From: Rhizobium subbaraonis
GTDB lineage: Bacteria > Pseudomonadota > Alphaproteobacteria > Rhizobiales > Rhizobiaceae
Direction of reading: 5' to 3'
Assembly (NCBI RefSeq): GCF_900220975.1
Contig: NZ_OBQD01000008.1
Span: 62,001-126,000 of the forward strand
DNA: 64,000 nucleotides
Shown: positions 55,035 to 63,983 of the stretch, one piece after another
Layout: every line of letters begins with the position of its first letter
How positions within the stretch are numbered: the first letter of the stretch is position 1
Made by a program: the position numbers and the translations under genes
Notes under the pieces: generated by a model
The model's database searches: none
What the model was told of the DNA's origin: nothing
Seen by the model: the letters and a program-made list of their open reading frames with translations, nothing else

Positions 55035-56593
55035 TTGTAGATGAAGCCGACGGAGCCACTATATGTGCCGGCGGGCACACCTGCTTCCTTGCGGCCGTAG
55101 ATCTGGTTGACGCGACCGAGGAAGAAGCCTGCGGCGTCGTTCGTCGGGTTGAAGTTGTCGTCCGGCTTGTTCAGGGCGGTTCTGGCGACAGGGCGAACCA
55201 GATAGGGCGTCGCGATGATCACCATTTCCGTCTCGTTGCGGACGAAATCCCTGGATCGGAACAGGGTGCCGAAGATCGGGATTTTCGAAAGACCCGGGTA
55301 GCCGGACATGGCCTGGCGGATATCGTCGCGGACAAGACCTGCGATGACGATCGAACCGCCCGAGGGCAGCTCGACGCTGGTCGATGCCTGCCTGCGGCGA
55401 ATGCCGAGCGCGGTGGCGCCCGGAATGGCCTTCTGGCCGATCAGCGATGCCGATCCTTCCAGGGTCGGCTCGGAAACTTCGGTCTCCACCTTGAGGCTGA
55501 TGCGCCCGGCGGAAAGCACGACCGGCCTGAAATTCAGGCGGATGCCATAGTCGACCGTGTCATAGGTGCGGGCGACTTCGGGCGCGCCGGTGTCCTCGTT
55601 TGCCTTGATGCTCTGCTCGCTGAGGACCTTGAAGTCGCCGCCGACATAGAACTTTGCCTGTTCGCCGGAAATGGCCGTGAGGCTCGGTTCGGCGAGCGTG
55701 CGCATCACGCCGGCCTGCTCCATCGCGCTGATATAGCTTGCGATTGCGGTTCCGCCGATCGTTCCGGTGAGCCCGCCGCTGGTCGCCCAGTCGATGGCGC
55801 CGCCGAGATTGGTGGGGTTGCGGAAGGAGATGCCGCCGTCGCTGCCGGTCACCGAGCCGTTGAAACCGAGCTGCTTCAGCACCTGGCGGCTCACTTCGGC
55901 CACGGTGATCTTCAGCGTGACCTGGTCCTCGCCGTCGATCTTGAGCATGTTGACGACCTGCGACTTCTGCCGATCTTCGCCGAAGATGGCGGCGTCGCCG
56001 TTGTTGCCCTGGGCCGTCACGGTTCGCGTTGTCGCTTCACCGCCCGTGAGGAAGACATCGGCCAGGCGTGCTGCCTGCAGCGCGTCCTGCGGGGTCCGCA
56101 CGGTGCCTGTCAGCACGATGTTGTCGGAGATGATCTCGACGGAAATGTCGGAATCCGGGATGAACCGGCGAAGATGGGCTTCGAGCCCGGAGATGTCACG
56201 CTCGACGGCGAGGTCCAGGCTGACGATTTCTTCGCCATTCGGCCCGAAGATGAAGACGTTCGTCTGTCCGATCTCCTTGCCGAAGATGTAGATGCGGCGC
56301 GAGGTCCGCGTCACCGCATCGGCCTTCATGGGGTCGGCCACCAGGATGTCGTGCGCATCGGTCGGAAGATCGACGACGATGGCCTTGTTGAGACCGAGCT
56401 TCAGCGACTTGCGCGCCCCCGGTCCGGCATTGGCGATGCGAACGATCGAGGCGGAAGCCGCCTCCGCCCTGCCTGCCGCTCCGTCGATCATCGCTGCGGG
56501 CATACCCGAAAAGGCGAGGCAGAAGCTCAGCCCGCCGGCAACCGAAGCCCGAAATTTCTTCCCGATTTCACGCACCTTGCGCTCCTGCTTCAC
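55031..56593 (-). CDS. cpaC: Tad pilus secretin CpaC/RcpA
   Basis: A 520-residue outer-membrane secretin. It has a signal peptide (VAGGLSFCLAFSGMPAAMIDGAAGRAEA region), an N-terminal pilus domain (LKLGLNKAIVVDLPTDAHDILVADPMKADAVTRTSRRIYIFGK), a BON domain (about residues 145-195) and the C-terminal secretin signature (VELPSGGSIVIAGLVRDD). It forms the exit pore of the Flp pilus. It overlaps cpaB by 4 bases. Confidence 0.95.
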   Translation of the reverse strand: MKQERKVREIGKKFRASVAGGLSFCLAFSGMPAAMIDGAAGRAEAASASIVRIANAGPGARKSLKLGLNKAIVVDLPTDAHDILVADPMKADAVTRTSRRIYIFGKEIGQTNVFIFGPNGEEIVSLDLAVERDISGLEAHLRRFIPDSDISVEIISDNIVLTGTVRTPQDALQAARLADVFLTGGEATTRTVTAQGNNGDAAIFGEDRQKSQVVNMLKIDGEDQVTLKITVAEVSRQVLKQLGFNGSVTGSDGGISFRNPTNLGGAIDWATSGGLTGTIGGTAIASYISAMEQAGVMRTLAEPSLTAISGEQAKFYVGGDFKVLSEQSIKANEDTGAPEVARTYDTVDYGIRLNFRPVVLSAGRISLKVETEVSEPTLEGSASLIGQKAIPGATALGIRRRQASTSVELPSGGSIVIAGLVRDDIRQAMSGYPGLSKIPIFGTLFRSRDFVRNETEMVIIATPYLVRPVARTALNKPDDNFNPTNDAAGFFLGRVNQIYGRKEAGVPAGTYSGSVGFIYK

Positions 56594-57399
56594 TGGTTGG
56601 CCGCGGGCGAATTGGCCCTGACGATCTCGCCGGATTTGATGACCTGGATGGTCGGAGCGCCGTCGCCGCCGCTCAGCAGATGTTCCGCCGCCTGCGTGTC
56701 TTCCTCCTGGGCATCGGCCACGCTGCGAAGCGCCAGCTGCAGCCGTTCGGCCATCTGCTGGGCAACCGTGATCACCTTTGCCTGGTCGGGGGTCAGTTCC
56801 AGTGTGGCGGTGGTGCCGACGACGGTCTTCGAGCCGTCGTCCTTTTCCTGGATCTGCTGGTCGATCGCCAGCACGCGGACATTGTTTAGAATGGTTTCCG
56901 TGATCTTGGCGTCGTCGTCGCCTTCACGCACCATGATCACGTCGACGCGGTCGTTCGGCAAGATGAAGCCGCCGGCACCGGTGGCAACCGAGATCTCGGT
57001 GGAAACCGCCCGCTTTCCGGCGGGGAGCAGCGAGGACATGATCTTGCTGCTGGAATCGGCGATCTTTTCCTGCCGGATCGGCTCTCCGTTGAAGATCGGC
57101 ATGCGCACGACCGCACCTGCGAGCTTTTCCAGCGCATCGGGCCGGCCCTGCTCGGTAATGAAGCCCTCGACGACGTTGCCCTTGGGCCACTCGCTCCAGC
57201 CGATCGAATCGGCGTTGAGCCGCGCGCCGATCGGAAGGCTTTGCTTGGCGACGAGCACGTTGATGCTCGGTTCGCGTTCGACCACCGGCTTACTTGCGAC
57301 GGATATCTTGTTGCCGCGGGCGAGCTGCAGCGCGAGATAGCCTGCAACACCGGCCGACAAGACGGCCACTGCCAGAATAATGATTCGCGCCGGTTTCAT
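56590..57399 (-). CDS. cpaB: Tad pilus assembly protein CpaB/RcpC
   Basis: A 269-residue protein with an N-terminal anchor (IIILAVAVLSAGVAGYLALQLARG) and SAF/RcpC domains (VLVAKQSLPIGARLNADSIGWSEWPKGNV; PNDRVDVIMVREGDDD). It joins the secretin at the periplasmic side. I choose ATG 57399. Upstream lies a 232-base gap with TTAA repeats, which may hold a separate promoter. Confidence 0.93.
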   Translation of the reverse strand: MKPARIIILAVAVLSAGVAGYLALQLARGNKISVASKPVVEREPSINVLVAKQSLPIGARLNADSIGWSEWPKGNVVEGFITEQGRPDALEKLAGAVVRMPIFNGEPIRQEKIADSSSKIMSSLLPAGKRAVSTEISVATGAGGFILPNDRVDVIMVREGDDDAKITETILNNVRVLAIDQQIQEKDDGSKTVVGTTATLELTPDQAKVITVAQQMAERLQLALRSVADAQEEDTQAAEHLLSGGDGAPTIQVIKSGEIVRANSPAANQ

Positions 57400-57461
57400 G
57401 GTTCGCCCCTGGACGTGCAAGATTGCATCGTCACATTGCGCACCAAATGGTATAATTATGG

Positions 57462-57489
57462 TTAATGAGTTGCTTAAGGATGTGGTTAA
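57462..57489. promoter_or_regulatory. Three TTAA elements at exact 12-bp spacing upstream of cpaB
   Basis: TTAA occurs at 57462, 57474 and 57486, each pair separated by 8 bases. The spacing is one base longer than a CtrA box. The first element reads TTAACCAT on the minus strand, the half-motif linked to CtrA in Sinorhizobium. It lies 60-90 bases before the cpaB start. Confidence 0.4.
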
Positions 57490-57631
57490 CGAAGTGTTGT
57501 GCGACGCACACTATGATACGTTGCCGGCCTTTATGCTCAATCTGGAATTGCAGATGCTCACGCCGGACCAGAATTCTCCGTCTGGCGTGTCGAGGATTGC
57601 CCTGACCATCAAGCCGTCGCGGCCGGCAGTT

Positions 57632-58144
57632 TCAGTGGAACGTGGCGAGGGCAGCCTGCATCAGGGGCGATGCCGGATAGGCGACAAAGGCTGCAATGCC
57701 GATCGCGATGCCATAGGGCACCTTCTTATGCGTCAGCAGGTGACCGGGAACCGGCAGGCCTGATGCGAGGATCGTGTTGGAACGGGCGCGCATCGAGAGC
57801 AGCACAAGGGTGAGAAGGCCGCCGAAAACCGACACGTAGAGCAGGTAGGACACGAGCGAGGCACTCATTCCGAACCAGACGGAACTCGCGGTCAAAAGCT
57901 TCGCGTCACCCCCGCCCATGACGTTCGCAGCGAAGAGCATGAAGCAGACGCCGAAGACCAGAAGGCCGGCAAGAAGGTGGAGACCGATCTGTGTCAGCGT
58001 CAGTCCCGCCAGCGGTGCAACAAGAATGAAGGAAGCGAGAAGTATCGCAGAGACGCGATTGGGTATCGTCATCGTGAGCAGGTCGGACAACGCTGCAATC
58101 GCCAGGCAAATCGGAAATACGACAAAGATAGCTGCTTCGGTCAC
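57632..58144 (-). CDS. cpaA: Prepilin peptidase CpaA/TadV
   Basis: A 170-residue membrane aspartic peptidase (A24 family) that cleaves the Flp prepilin and pseudopilins. The two catalytic aspartates lie in ALSDLLTMTIPN and MGGGDAKLL. It has six hydrophobic stretches. GTG 58144 is chosen because AGGAAGAG stands just before it and the membrane region starts there. It is the first gene after pilA in the leftward cluster. Confidence 0.93.
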   Translation of the reverse strand: MTEAAIFVVFPICLAIAALSDLLTMTIPNRVSAILLASFILVAPLAGLTLTQIGLHLLAGLLVFGVCFMLFAANVMGGGDAKLLTASSVWFGMSASLVSYLLYVSVFGGLLTLVLLSMRARSNTILASGLPVPGHLLTHKKVPYGIAIGIAAFVAYPASPLMQAALATFH

Positions 58145-58333
58145 AAGCTCTTCCTCACGCGCCCAGTATGACTTGCCCAGTATGGCCTTGCGACAATTAA
58201 GAATTCGCGACCAGCTGCCAATCATGACGGCAGGCTGCCGGCAAGGCGGCTGAAATGAAGAGAGGACCGGCCTTTGGGCGCGGTCCTCAACATCATGCTG
58301 TCCATGCGGCGAACCGCCTGGCATCCATCGAAA

Positions 58334-58516
58334 TCAGGGGGCCGTGTTGTTTTCCCCGAGGGTGGTCGACAGGTTGTTGAACGTCTCGTTCAGTTCGCCG
58401 CCGAGGAGGCCAGCGCCGCCGATCAGGGCAACGGAGATGAGGGCAGCGATCAGGCCATATTCGATGGCGGTCGCGCCGGATTCGTCCTTCAGGAAGCGAG
58501 CGAAGATCTTGGTCAT
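58334..58516 (-). CDS. pilA: Flp/Fap-type pilin PilA
   Basis: A 60-residue type IVb pilin. The prepilin processing site is ESG^ATAIEYGLIAALISVALIG, with the conserved Glu5 and Tyr6 of the mature protein. CpaA encoded next door should cleave it. The short mature form ends NNLSTTLGENNTAP. It is the pilus subunit and is divergent from a second Tad gene group. Confidence 0.96.
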   Translation of the reverse strand: MTKIFARFLKDESGATAIEYGLIAALISVALIGGAGLLGGELNETFNNLSTTLGENNTAP

Positions 58517-58883
58517 GGGAATTTCTCCTAACTCCAGGGTTTTGGTTCAGCACGTCCGACAACTGTTTGCCGTTGTTCGGATGACTGCAACCTACACGGG
58601 CCGGATTGCTGGCTGCTTAAGGAAGTGGGTTACCATCGCGTTAACATGGCTTCCCGAATATCGTGGTAAACAAAGGAGCAACATCGCCGCTAAAAGGCGC
58701 GCTGTCGCTCGCGTGCATACCGGCTATACTGAGAGCGGCTCCTTTTTCCCGCTGTTGCGATATCCTTGCCGAGAGGGCAGTCCCGCAACGCTCCGTGCGG
58801 GCAGGAAGAAAGCGCCGGGCGCTTAAGTATTCATTCACCATTCGAGTCCATCTTCTAGGCGACCTCAGTTCGGGACATTGTAG
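58517..58883. promoter_or_regulatory. 367-bp divergent region between pilA and the second tad gene group
   Basis: I see no gene here. TTAC-CATCGCG-TTAAC at 58630-58645 and TTAA-GTATTCA-TTCA at 58823-58837 each match the CtrA box in 7 of 8 positions. A GAGTC site lies at 58844-58848. A bulged stem (CCGACAAC / GTTGTTCGG) at 58556-58580 lies in the pilA leader. In Caulobacter, pilA is directly activated by CtrA. Confidence 0.5.
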
Positions 58884-59321
58884 ATGAGAACCGCTGGCAC
58901 ACTTGCGACTTCCAGGGGCATCCGCCTCGCCGTTGGCGCTCTCCTGCTTCCCTCTTGTATGGCGGTGGGCGTCGCCCGCGCCGAGGATGGCGAGATGATG
59001 CGGGTCTATATGGATCACGCGCGCGTGCTTAAGCTCGACCGTCCGGTCAGCAAGGTCATCGTCGGAAATGCCGAAGTCGCCGATGCGACGGTCGCGGACG
59101 CCAAGACCATCGTGCTCACCGGCCGCAATTTCGGAACGACCAACCTCGTCCTGCTGGATGTGGACGGCAACGCGATCGTGGACGAGCGCATCCTCGTCTC
59201 CATCGACGAGGGCAACACGGTTCGCGTCTTCCGCCAGACCGAGCGTTCCGTACTCTCCTGCACGCCGATCTGCGAGCAGCACGCCGATCGCGCTAAGAAT
59301 GCGGCCGCCAGCGGTCCCTGA
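58884..59321 (+). CDS. Secretin N-domain-like Tad protein (free-standing)
   Basis: A 145-residue exported protein with a signal peptide (RLAVGALLLPSCMAVGVARA) followed by the pilus-assembly N-terminal domain found at the start of CpaC secretins (MDHARVLKLDRPVSKVIVGNAEVADATVADAKTIVLTGRNFGTTNLVLLD). It lacks the BON and secretin domains. Such short proteins occur in rhizobial tad loci, and may cap or help the pore. It opens the rightward Tad group. Confidence 0.85.
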   Translation: MRTAGTLATSRGIRLAVGALLLPSCMAVGVARAEDGEMMRVYMDHARVLKLDRPVSKVIVGNAEVADATVADAKTIVLTGRNFGTTNLVLLDVDGNAIVDERILVSIDEGNTVRVFRQTERSVLSCTPICEQHADRAKNAAASGP

Positions 59322-59508
59322 CGCATTTTTCACCGTCACGACCTGCGCGAAAGTGAGAAGTGACTAAAATACGTCTTTCTCCGCTCACGAAAAATAAACG
59401 TTCTATCTCTTAGGCTCGTTGATAACCGTCGTGGACAGTCGTCGTGACGTCCTGATGGAGCTTGGGCACGGGTCTGTGCGTCGATTGTCCGGCGCGAATT
59501 TGGATGGG

Positions 59509-60135
59509 ATGGCGGCCATGCTGAGGAAATCGGGCGGATTTGGTGAAAGAGCAAGGGGCAGGCTGAGGGCTCTTCTGCGGGAGCGCTCGGGCGGATCCGC
59601 TCTGCAATTCGCAATCCTTGCCCCGATGTTCTTTGTGGTCGTCTTTGCAACCATGGAAACGGTTGCTTCCTTCGCCGCCGAGCAAGTCCTGGTCAACGCC
59701 AACGACACGATCGCCCGCAAGATCAGAATGGGCGAAATTACCTTCAATACCGGCCAGCCGACCGACGTGAAGGATGAAGCGGCATTCCGCGCCAAGTTCT
59801 GCGAGGAACTCAATATCATGATGACCTGCTCGCTGCAGGAAATCGACATTCCCTCCCGGCTGTTCCTCGACGTGCGCAGCGCTCCGAGCTTCGCGGATTT
59901 GCCGGCCAACACGGTCCCTCGAACCGGAGATCCTAAGACCGGCCCGCTCGACCCCACGAAGTTGAAATTTTCGCCGGGCGGAAAATCCGCGATCAACATC
60001 GTGCGCGCCTATTATCGCTGGCCGGTTATCCTCGATTTCATGCGGCCCTACCTGGCGAACCTGCAGGCGCCCGACGGTTCGTTGAGCGACTATCTCCTCG
60101 TCGCAACGGCGGTCATTCAGAACGAGGCATATTGA
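59509..60135 (+). CDS. TadE/TadG-like pseudopilin
   Basis: A protein of about 208 residues with a prepilin-like N-terminus: basic leader, then RERSGGSALQFAILAPMFFVVVFATMETVASFAAEQ, in which Ala-Leu-Gln-Phe replaces the more common Val-Glu-Phe. The rest is a periplasmic domain with two cysteines (CEELNIMMTC). I choose ATG 59509; ATG 59518 or an earlier start at 59419 are possible. It is coupled to the next TadE gene by a one-base overlap. Confidence 0.85.
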   Translation: MAAMLRKSGGFGERARGRLRALLRERSGGSALQFAILAPMFFVVVFATMETVASFAAEQVLVNANDTIARKIRMGEITFNTGQPTDVKDEAAFRAKFCEELNIMMTCSLQEIDIPSRLFLDVRSAPSFADLPANTVPRTGDPKTGPLDPTKLKFSPGGKSAINIVRAYYRWPVILDFMRPYLANLQAPDGSLSDYLLVATAVIQNEAY

Positions 60136-60728
60136 TGACGAAGAGCACGAGAACACCGAGTTCAGGTCGAAGCTTGAGGGCCGCTTTCCGCAGACTGATA
60201 CGCGCACGCGACGGAGCGGGTGCTGTCGAGTTTGCCATCGTGATGCCGCTGTTGCTCGTTGGTTACATTGGAGCCTACGAAATCTCCGTCGCCTGGTCCT
60301 TCACCTCCAAGGTCGGGCGTTCCGCCGCCACGATTGCCGACGTCGTTGCCCAGGCTAAGGAAGTTTCACCCACGTATCTCGACGAGATGCCGTCGATAGC
60401 GTCGAACCTTCTGGCACCGTACAACGCCAACAACTACACCTTGAAAATCACCGGCATCCAGATCGACGACAACGGGAATGCCACGATTGCCTGGTCGCGC
60501 AACGAGGCCAAGGGCGTGCCCTACGTCAAGGGCACGACCGTGGAGCTGCCCTCGGAAATGACGAAGGTCAAATCCTTCATCGTCAGGACCGAACTGACGA
60601 TGCCCTACAAGGTGCTGGTGGCCATACCCGGTGCGACCGCCGAGACGATCAAGTCTATCAATCTTCATCGGACGAGCTACAGCCGAGCGCGATTGGACAG
60701 CACCATCACGTGCACGACCTGTGGCTGA
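60135..60728 (+). CDS. TadE-like pseudopilin
   Basis: A 197-residue protein with the TadE motif GAGAVEFAIVMPLLLVGYIGAYEISVAWSF near residues 30-60, followed by an extracytoplasmic domain that ends in CTTCG. Such pseudopilins are cleaved by the prepilin peptidase and are needed for Flp pilus assembly. ATG 60135 overlaps the preceding stop. Its end lies 142 bases from deoB. Confidence 0.9.
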   Translation: MTKSTRTPSSGRSLRAAFRRLIRARDGAGAVEFAIVMPLLLVGYIGAYEISVAWSFTSKVGRSAATIADVVAQAKEVSPTYLDEMPSIASNLLAPYNANNYTLKITGIQIDDNGNATIAWSRNEAKGVPYVKGTTVELPSEMTKVKSFIVRTELTMPYKVLVAIPGATAETIKSINLHRTSYSRARLDSTITCTTCG

Positions 60729-60870
60729 CGCCGATTTTTCTTGAGCCGGTCCCCTCTTCCATGCCATTCCGACCCTAGATAAGCGTTTTTGAGCCGCGGC
60801 GCATATAACCTTCCGGAGTGCGTCCGGAGGCTTTGCGCCCGCTGCCAAACCCGATGTCGATAGGTGAAAG

Positions 60871-62100
60871 ATGGCGAGAGCCTTTCTATTCGTGCTGGAT
60901 TCCTTCGGTATCGGCGCCGGACCGGATGCGGCCGACTTCGGCGATGACGGCGCCGATACGCTTGGCCACATCGCCGAATTCTGCGCTGCCGGCGCCGCCG
61001 ACCGCGCCGGGCTGCGTCACGGGCCGCTGAAGCTCCCCAACATGTCCGCACTCGGTCTGCTGCATGCGGCCAAAGCTTCCTCCGGGCGATTCCCCGACGG
61101 AATGGAAGTGCCTGCCCGCGTCTTCGGCCAGCATGGCGCGGCGAGCGAAGTCTCGCGCGGCAAGGACACGCCGTCGGGCCACTGGGAGATCGCCGGCACG
61201 CCGGTGATGTTCGATTGGGGGTACTTCCCGGCCGAAGGTGAAGCCTTTTCCGCCGATCTCGTCTCCACGATCTGCGAGCTCGGAAGGGTGCCTGGCATCC
61301 TCGGCAACTGCCATGCGTCCGGCACCGACATCATCGCCCGTCTCGGCGAAGAGCATATCCGCACCGGCAAGCCGATCTGCTACACCTCCTCCGATTCCGT
61401 CTTCCAGGTCGCCGCGCACGAAGGCCATTTCGGCCTCGACCGGCTGCTCGCCTTCTGCCAGACCGTCCGTATCATCCTTGACGAGTGGCCCGGCGGAAAG
61501 GTCGGTCGTGTCATTGCCCGTCCCTTCGTCGGCGAGACGCCGGCGACGTTCGACCGAACCGGCAACAGGCGCGACTATTCCGTTCCTCCGCCGGAGCCGA
61601 CCCTGCTCGACCGCCTCAGCGAGGCAGGGCGCACGGTGCATGCGGTGGGCAAGATCGGCGACATCTTCGCCCACCAGGGCATCGGCCGGCTGACCAAGGC
61701 CAACGGCAACATGGCGCTGTTCGACGCCACGCTCAAGGCCATGGACGAGGCGGAGGCCGGCGATCTGGTGTTCGCCAATTTCGTCGATTTCGACATGCTC
61801 TACGGCCATCGCCGTGACGTTGCCGGCTATGCGGCGGCACTTGAGGCCTTCGACCGGCGCCTGCCGGAGGTGGACCGCAAGCTTCATGCGGGGGATCTGG
61901 TGATCCTCACCGCCGACCACGGTTGCGACCCCACCTGGCGCGGCACCGATCATACCCGCGAGCGCGTGCCCATCATGAGCTTCGGGCCGGGCATCCGCTC
62001 CCGCCTTCTCGACATCCGTCCGACCTTCGCCGACATCGGCGAGACGATCGCAAAGCATCTCGGCATCCCGCCGGGGCCTCATGGGCGCAGCTTCCTGTGA
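60871..62100 (+). CDS. deoB: Phosphopentomutase
   Basis: A 409-residue enzyme that interconverts (deoxy)ribose-1- and 5-phosphate in nucleoside salvage. The metal-binding start is [26 protein letters not shown], with SGHWEIAG and [18 protein letters not shown] near the C-terminus, all typical of DeoB. ATG 60871 follows AGGTGAAAG. Its stop overlaps the GTG start of add. Confidence 0.97.
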   Translation: MARAFLFVLDSFGIGAGPDAADFGDDGADTLGHIAEFCAAGAADRAGLRHGPLKLPNMSALGLLHAAKASSGRFPDGMEVPARVFGQHGAASEVSRGKDTPSGHWEIAGTPVMFDWGYFPAEGEAFSADLVSTICELGRVPGILGNCHASGTDIIARLGEEHIRTGKPICYTSSDSVFQVAAHEGHFGLDRLLAFCQTVRIILDEWPGGKVGRVIARPFVGETPATFDRTGNRRDYSVPPPEPTLLDRLSEAGRTVHAVGKIGDIFAHQGIGRLTKANGNMALFDATLKAMDEAEAGDLVFANFVDFDMLYGHRRDVAGYAAALEAFDRRLPEVDRKLHAGDLVILTADHGCDPTWRGTDHTRERVPIMSFGPGIRSRLLDIRPTFADIGETIAKHLGIPPGPHGRSFL

Positions 62101-63065
62101 CGCGGCTGCTGAGAAAGGCGGAACTTCACTGCCATCTCGAAGGCGCCGTTCCCCCGGCGCTGGCCCTGGCGCAGGCGCGCAGATACGGCGTCGCCACGGA
62201 CGCCTTCATGAAGGATGGCGCCTACGTCTGGCACGACTTCACCAGCTTCCTCGGAGCCTACGATGCCGTGTCCGGGCTGTTTCGCAGCGAGGACGATTAC
62301 GCGCTTCTGACCGAAACCTACCTCGACGACCTGGCAGCCGCCGGCGCGATCTACAGCGAACTCTTCATCTCGCCCGACCATGCAGAGGCTGTGGGCGTTG
62401 GCGCAGATGCCTATGTTGCCGGCATCGGTCGGGGCATCGAGGCGGTACGGGCGCGTAGCGGCATCGAGTGTCGCATGGTCGTCGTCGGACTGAGGCATTG
62501 CGGCCCGGAACGGGTCGAATGGGCGGCGCGCTACGCCGCGGCCGCCCGAAATCCGCTGATGACCGGCTTCAACATGGCTGGCGAGGAGCGCATGGGGGCT
62601 GTTGCCGATTTCGCCCGCGCCTTCGATATCGCCCGCGACGCCGGCCTTGGGATCACCATACACGCCGGCGAATTGAGCGGTGCGTCCAGCGTGCGCGACG
62701 CGCTCGACCTTATCCGCCCCACCCGCATCGGCCATGGCGTGCGCGCCGTCGAGGATCCCGGTCTCCTGGCGCGGCTGGCCGACGAAGGCGTCGTGCTCGA
62801 AGTCTGCCCCGGTTCGAATGTCGCGCTGGGCGTCTTTCCCGACTTCCCCGCCCATCCGCTCCGCCGCCTGCAGGCGGCCGGCGTGAAGGTCACGCTGAAT
62901 TCCGACGATCCGCCCTTCTTCAAGACCTCGCTTGAGCGCGAATACGAGATCGCCTCGCGCATCATGGGCTTTTCCGACGAGGAACTGGATACGATGACGA
63001 GGACGGCGATCGAGGCTGCCTTCGTGGATGAGGAGACGAGAGCGCGCCTGCTCGCGCGGCTCTGA
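62097..63065 (+). CDS. add: Adenosine deaminase
   Basis: A 322-residue zinc hydrolase that turns adenosine to inosine. Zinc ligands are in [20 protein letters not shown] and IGHG; the last lies in NSDDPPFF, with the catalytic Glu in HAGE. GTG 62097 overlaps the deoB stop (GTGA), so translation is coupled. Shorter than E. coli Add but standard for rhizobia. Adenine deaminase is the nearest alternative. Confidence 0.93.
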   Translation: MTRLLRKAELHCHLEGAVPPALALAQARRYGVATDAFMKDGAYVWHDFTSFLGAYDAVSGLFRSEDDYALLTETYLDDLAAAGAIYSELFISPDHAEAVGVGADAYVAGIGRGIEAVRARSGIECRMVVVGLRHCGPERVEWAARYAAAARNPLMTGFNMAGEERMGAVADFARAFDIARDAGLGITIHAGELSGASSVRDALDLIRPTRIGHGVRAVEDPGLLARLADEGVVLEVCPGSNVALGVFPDFPAHPLRRLQAAGVKVTLNSDDPPFFKTSLEREYEIASRIMGFSDEELDTMTRTAIEAAFVDEETRARLLARL

Positions 63066-63183
63066 TCGTGCTTGCCGCGGCGCGAACCGGGGATGACGCG
63101 GCGCCACCGCCTGCATTCTCTTGCAGGACATGGAGCGAATGTGAAAAAAGAAGGGATCAACCAACATGACGGAAGGTTTGGCC

Positions 63184-63813
63184 ATGGACGGCGTCACAGT
63201 CATCGATCACCCGCTCGTGCAGCACAAGCTGACCATCATGCGCAAGAAGGACACTTCCACCGGCAGCTTCCGCCGGCTGCTGCGCGAGATCTCGACGCTG
63301 CTTTGCTACGAGGTCACGCGTGATCTCGAACTGACCACCGAGCGCATCGAAACGCCGCTGCAGACGATCGATGCGCCGGTCCTCGAAGGCAAGAAGCTCG
63401 TCTTCGCCTCGATCCTGCGCGCCGGCAACGGCCTGCTGGAGGGCATGCTGGAACTCGTACCCTCCGCGCGCGTCTCGCATATCGGCGTCTACCGTGACCA
63501 CGAGACGCTCGAGGCCGTCGAGTACTTCTTCAAGGCGCCGGACCTTCTGAACGAACGTCTGGTCATCGTCGTCGATCCCATGCTGGCGACCGGAAACTCC
63601 GCCATCGCCGCAATCGAGAAGCTCAAGGAGCGCGGCGCCACCAATCTCCGTTTCCTTTGCCTGCTCGCCGCACCCGAAGGCATCCGCAATTTCCGCGCCG
63701 CCCATCCCGACGTCCCGGTCTATACCGCCTCCGTCGACAGCCACCTGAATGAAAAGGGCTACATCATGCCGGGCCTCGGCGACGCCGGCGATCGCATGTA
63801 CGGCACCAAATGA
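63184..63813 (+). CDS. upp: Uracil phosphoribosyltransferase
   Basis: A 209-residue enzyme making UMP from uracil and PRPP. The PRPP loop is [10 protein letters not shown], and the uracil-binding tail is [17 protein letters not shown] 63184 ([10 protein letters not shown]) gives the usual length and has GGAAGG upstream; ATG 63166 would add six residues. With deoB and add, it forms a salvage operon. Confidence 0.95.
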   Translation: MDGVTVIDHPLVQHKLTIMRKKDTSTGSFRRLLREISTLLCYEVTRDLELTTERIETPLQTIDAPVLEGKKLVFASILRAGNGLLEGMLELVPSARVSHIGVYRDHETLEAVEYFFKAPDLLNERLVIVVDPMLATGNSAIAAIEKLKERGATNLRFLCLLAAPEGIRNFRAAHPDVPVYTASVDSHLNEKGYIMPGLGDAGDRMYGTK

Positions 63814-63923
63814 GCGTCTTAACGGTCCGTTAGCCACGTCTTTCATTGATTGTGGCGAAATAGGACGCCCGCGCCGGTTCTTTGTGGTCCGTCAACCCGC
63901 GCATGGTCTACTGCCGGCATCCG

Positions 63924-63980
63924 CCCGGGGAGCTTCGAGTCTTGAGCTCGCCCGGGTCGGGGATGATTCCCGAAGGAGAT
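63924..63980 (+). promoter_or_regulatory. Structured 5' leader before the gene at the right edge
   Basis: CCCGGGGAGCT (63924-63934) pairs with AGCTCGCCCGGG (63945-63956) with one bulge and a 10-base loop. GGGGATGATTCCC (63958-63970) forms a second small stem just before CGAAGGAGAT, the ribosome site of the edge gene. It might control translation; no known riboswitch class is evident. Confidence 0.35.
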
Positions 63981-63983
63981 GCC

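Noticed and set aside
57400-57631. A plus-strand open frame between cpaB and cpaA (57380-57763)
   Set aside because: It runs into cpaA on the opposite strand, and the region is AT-rich with regulatory-looking repeats.
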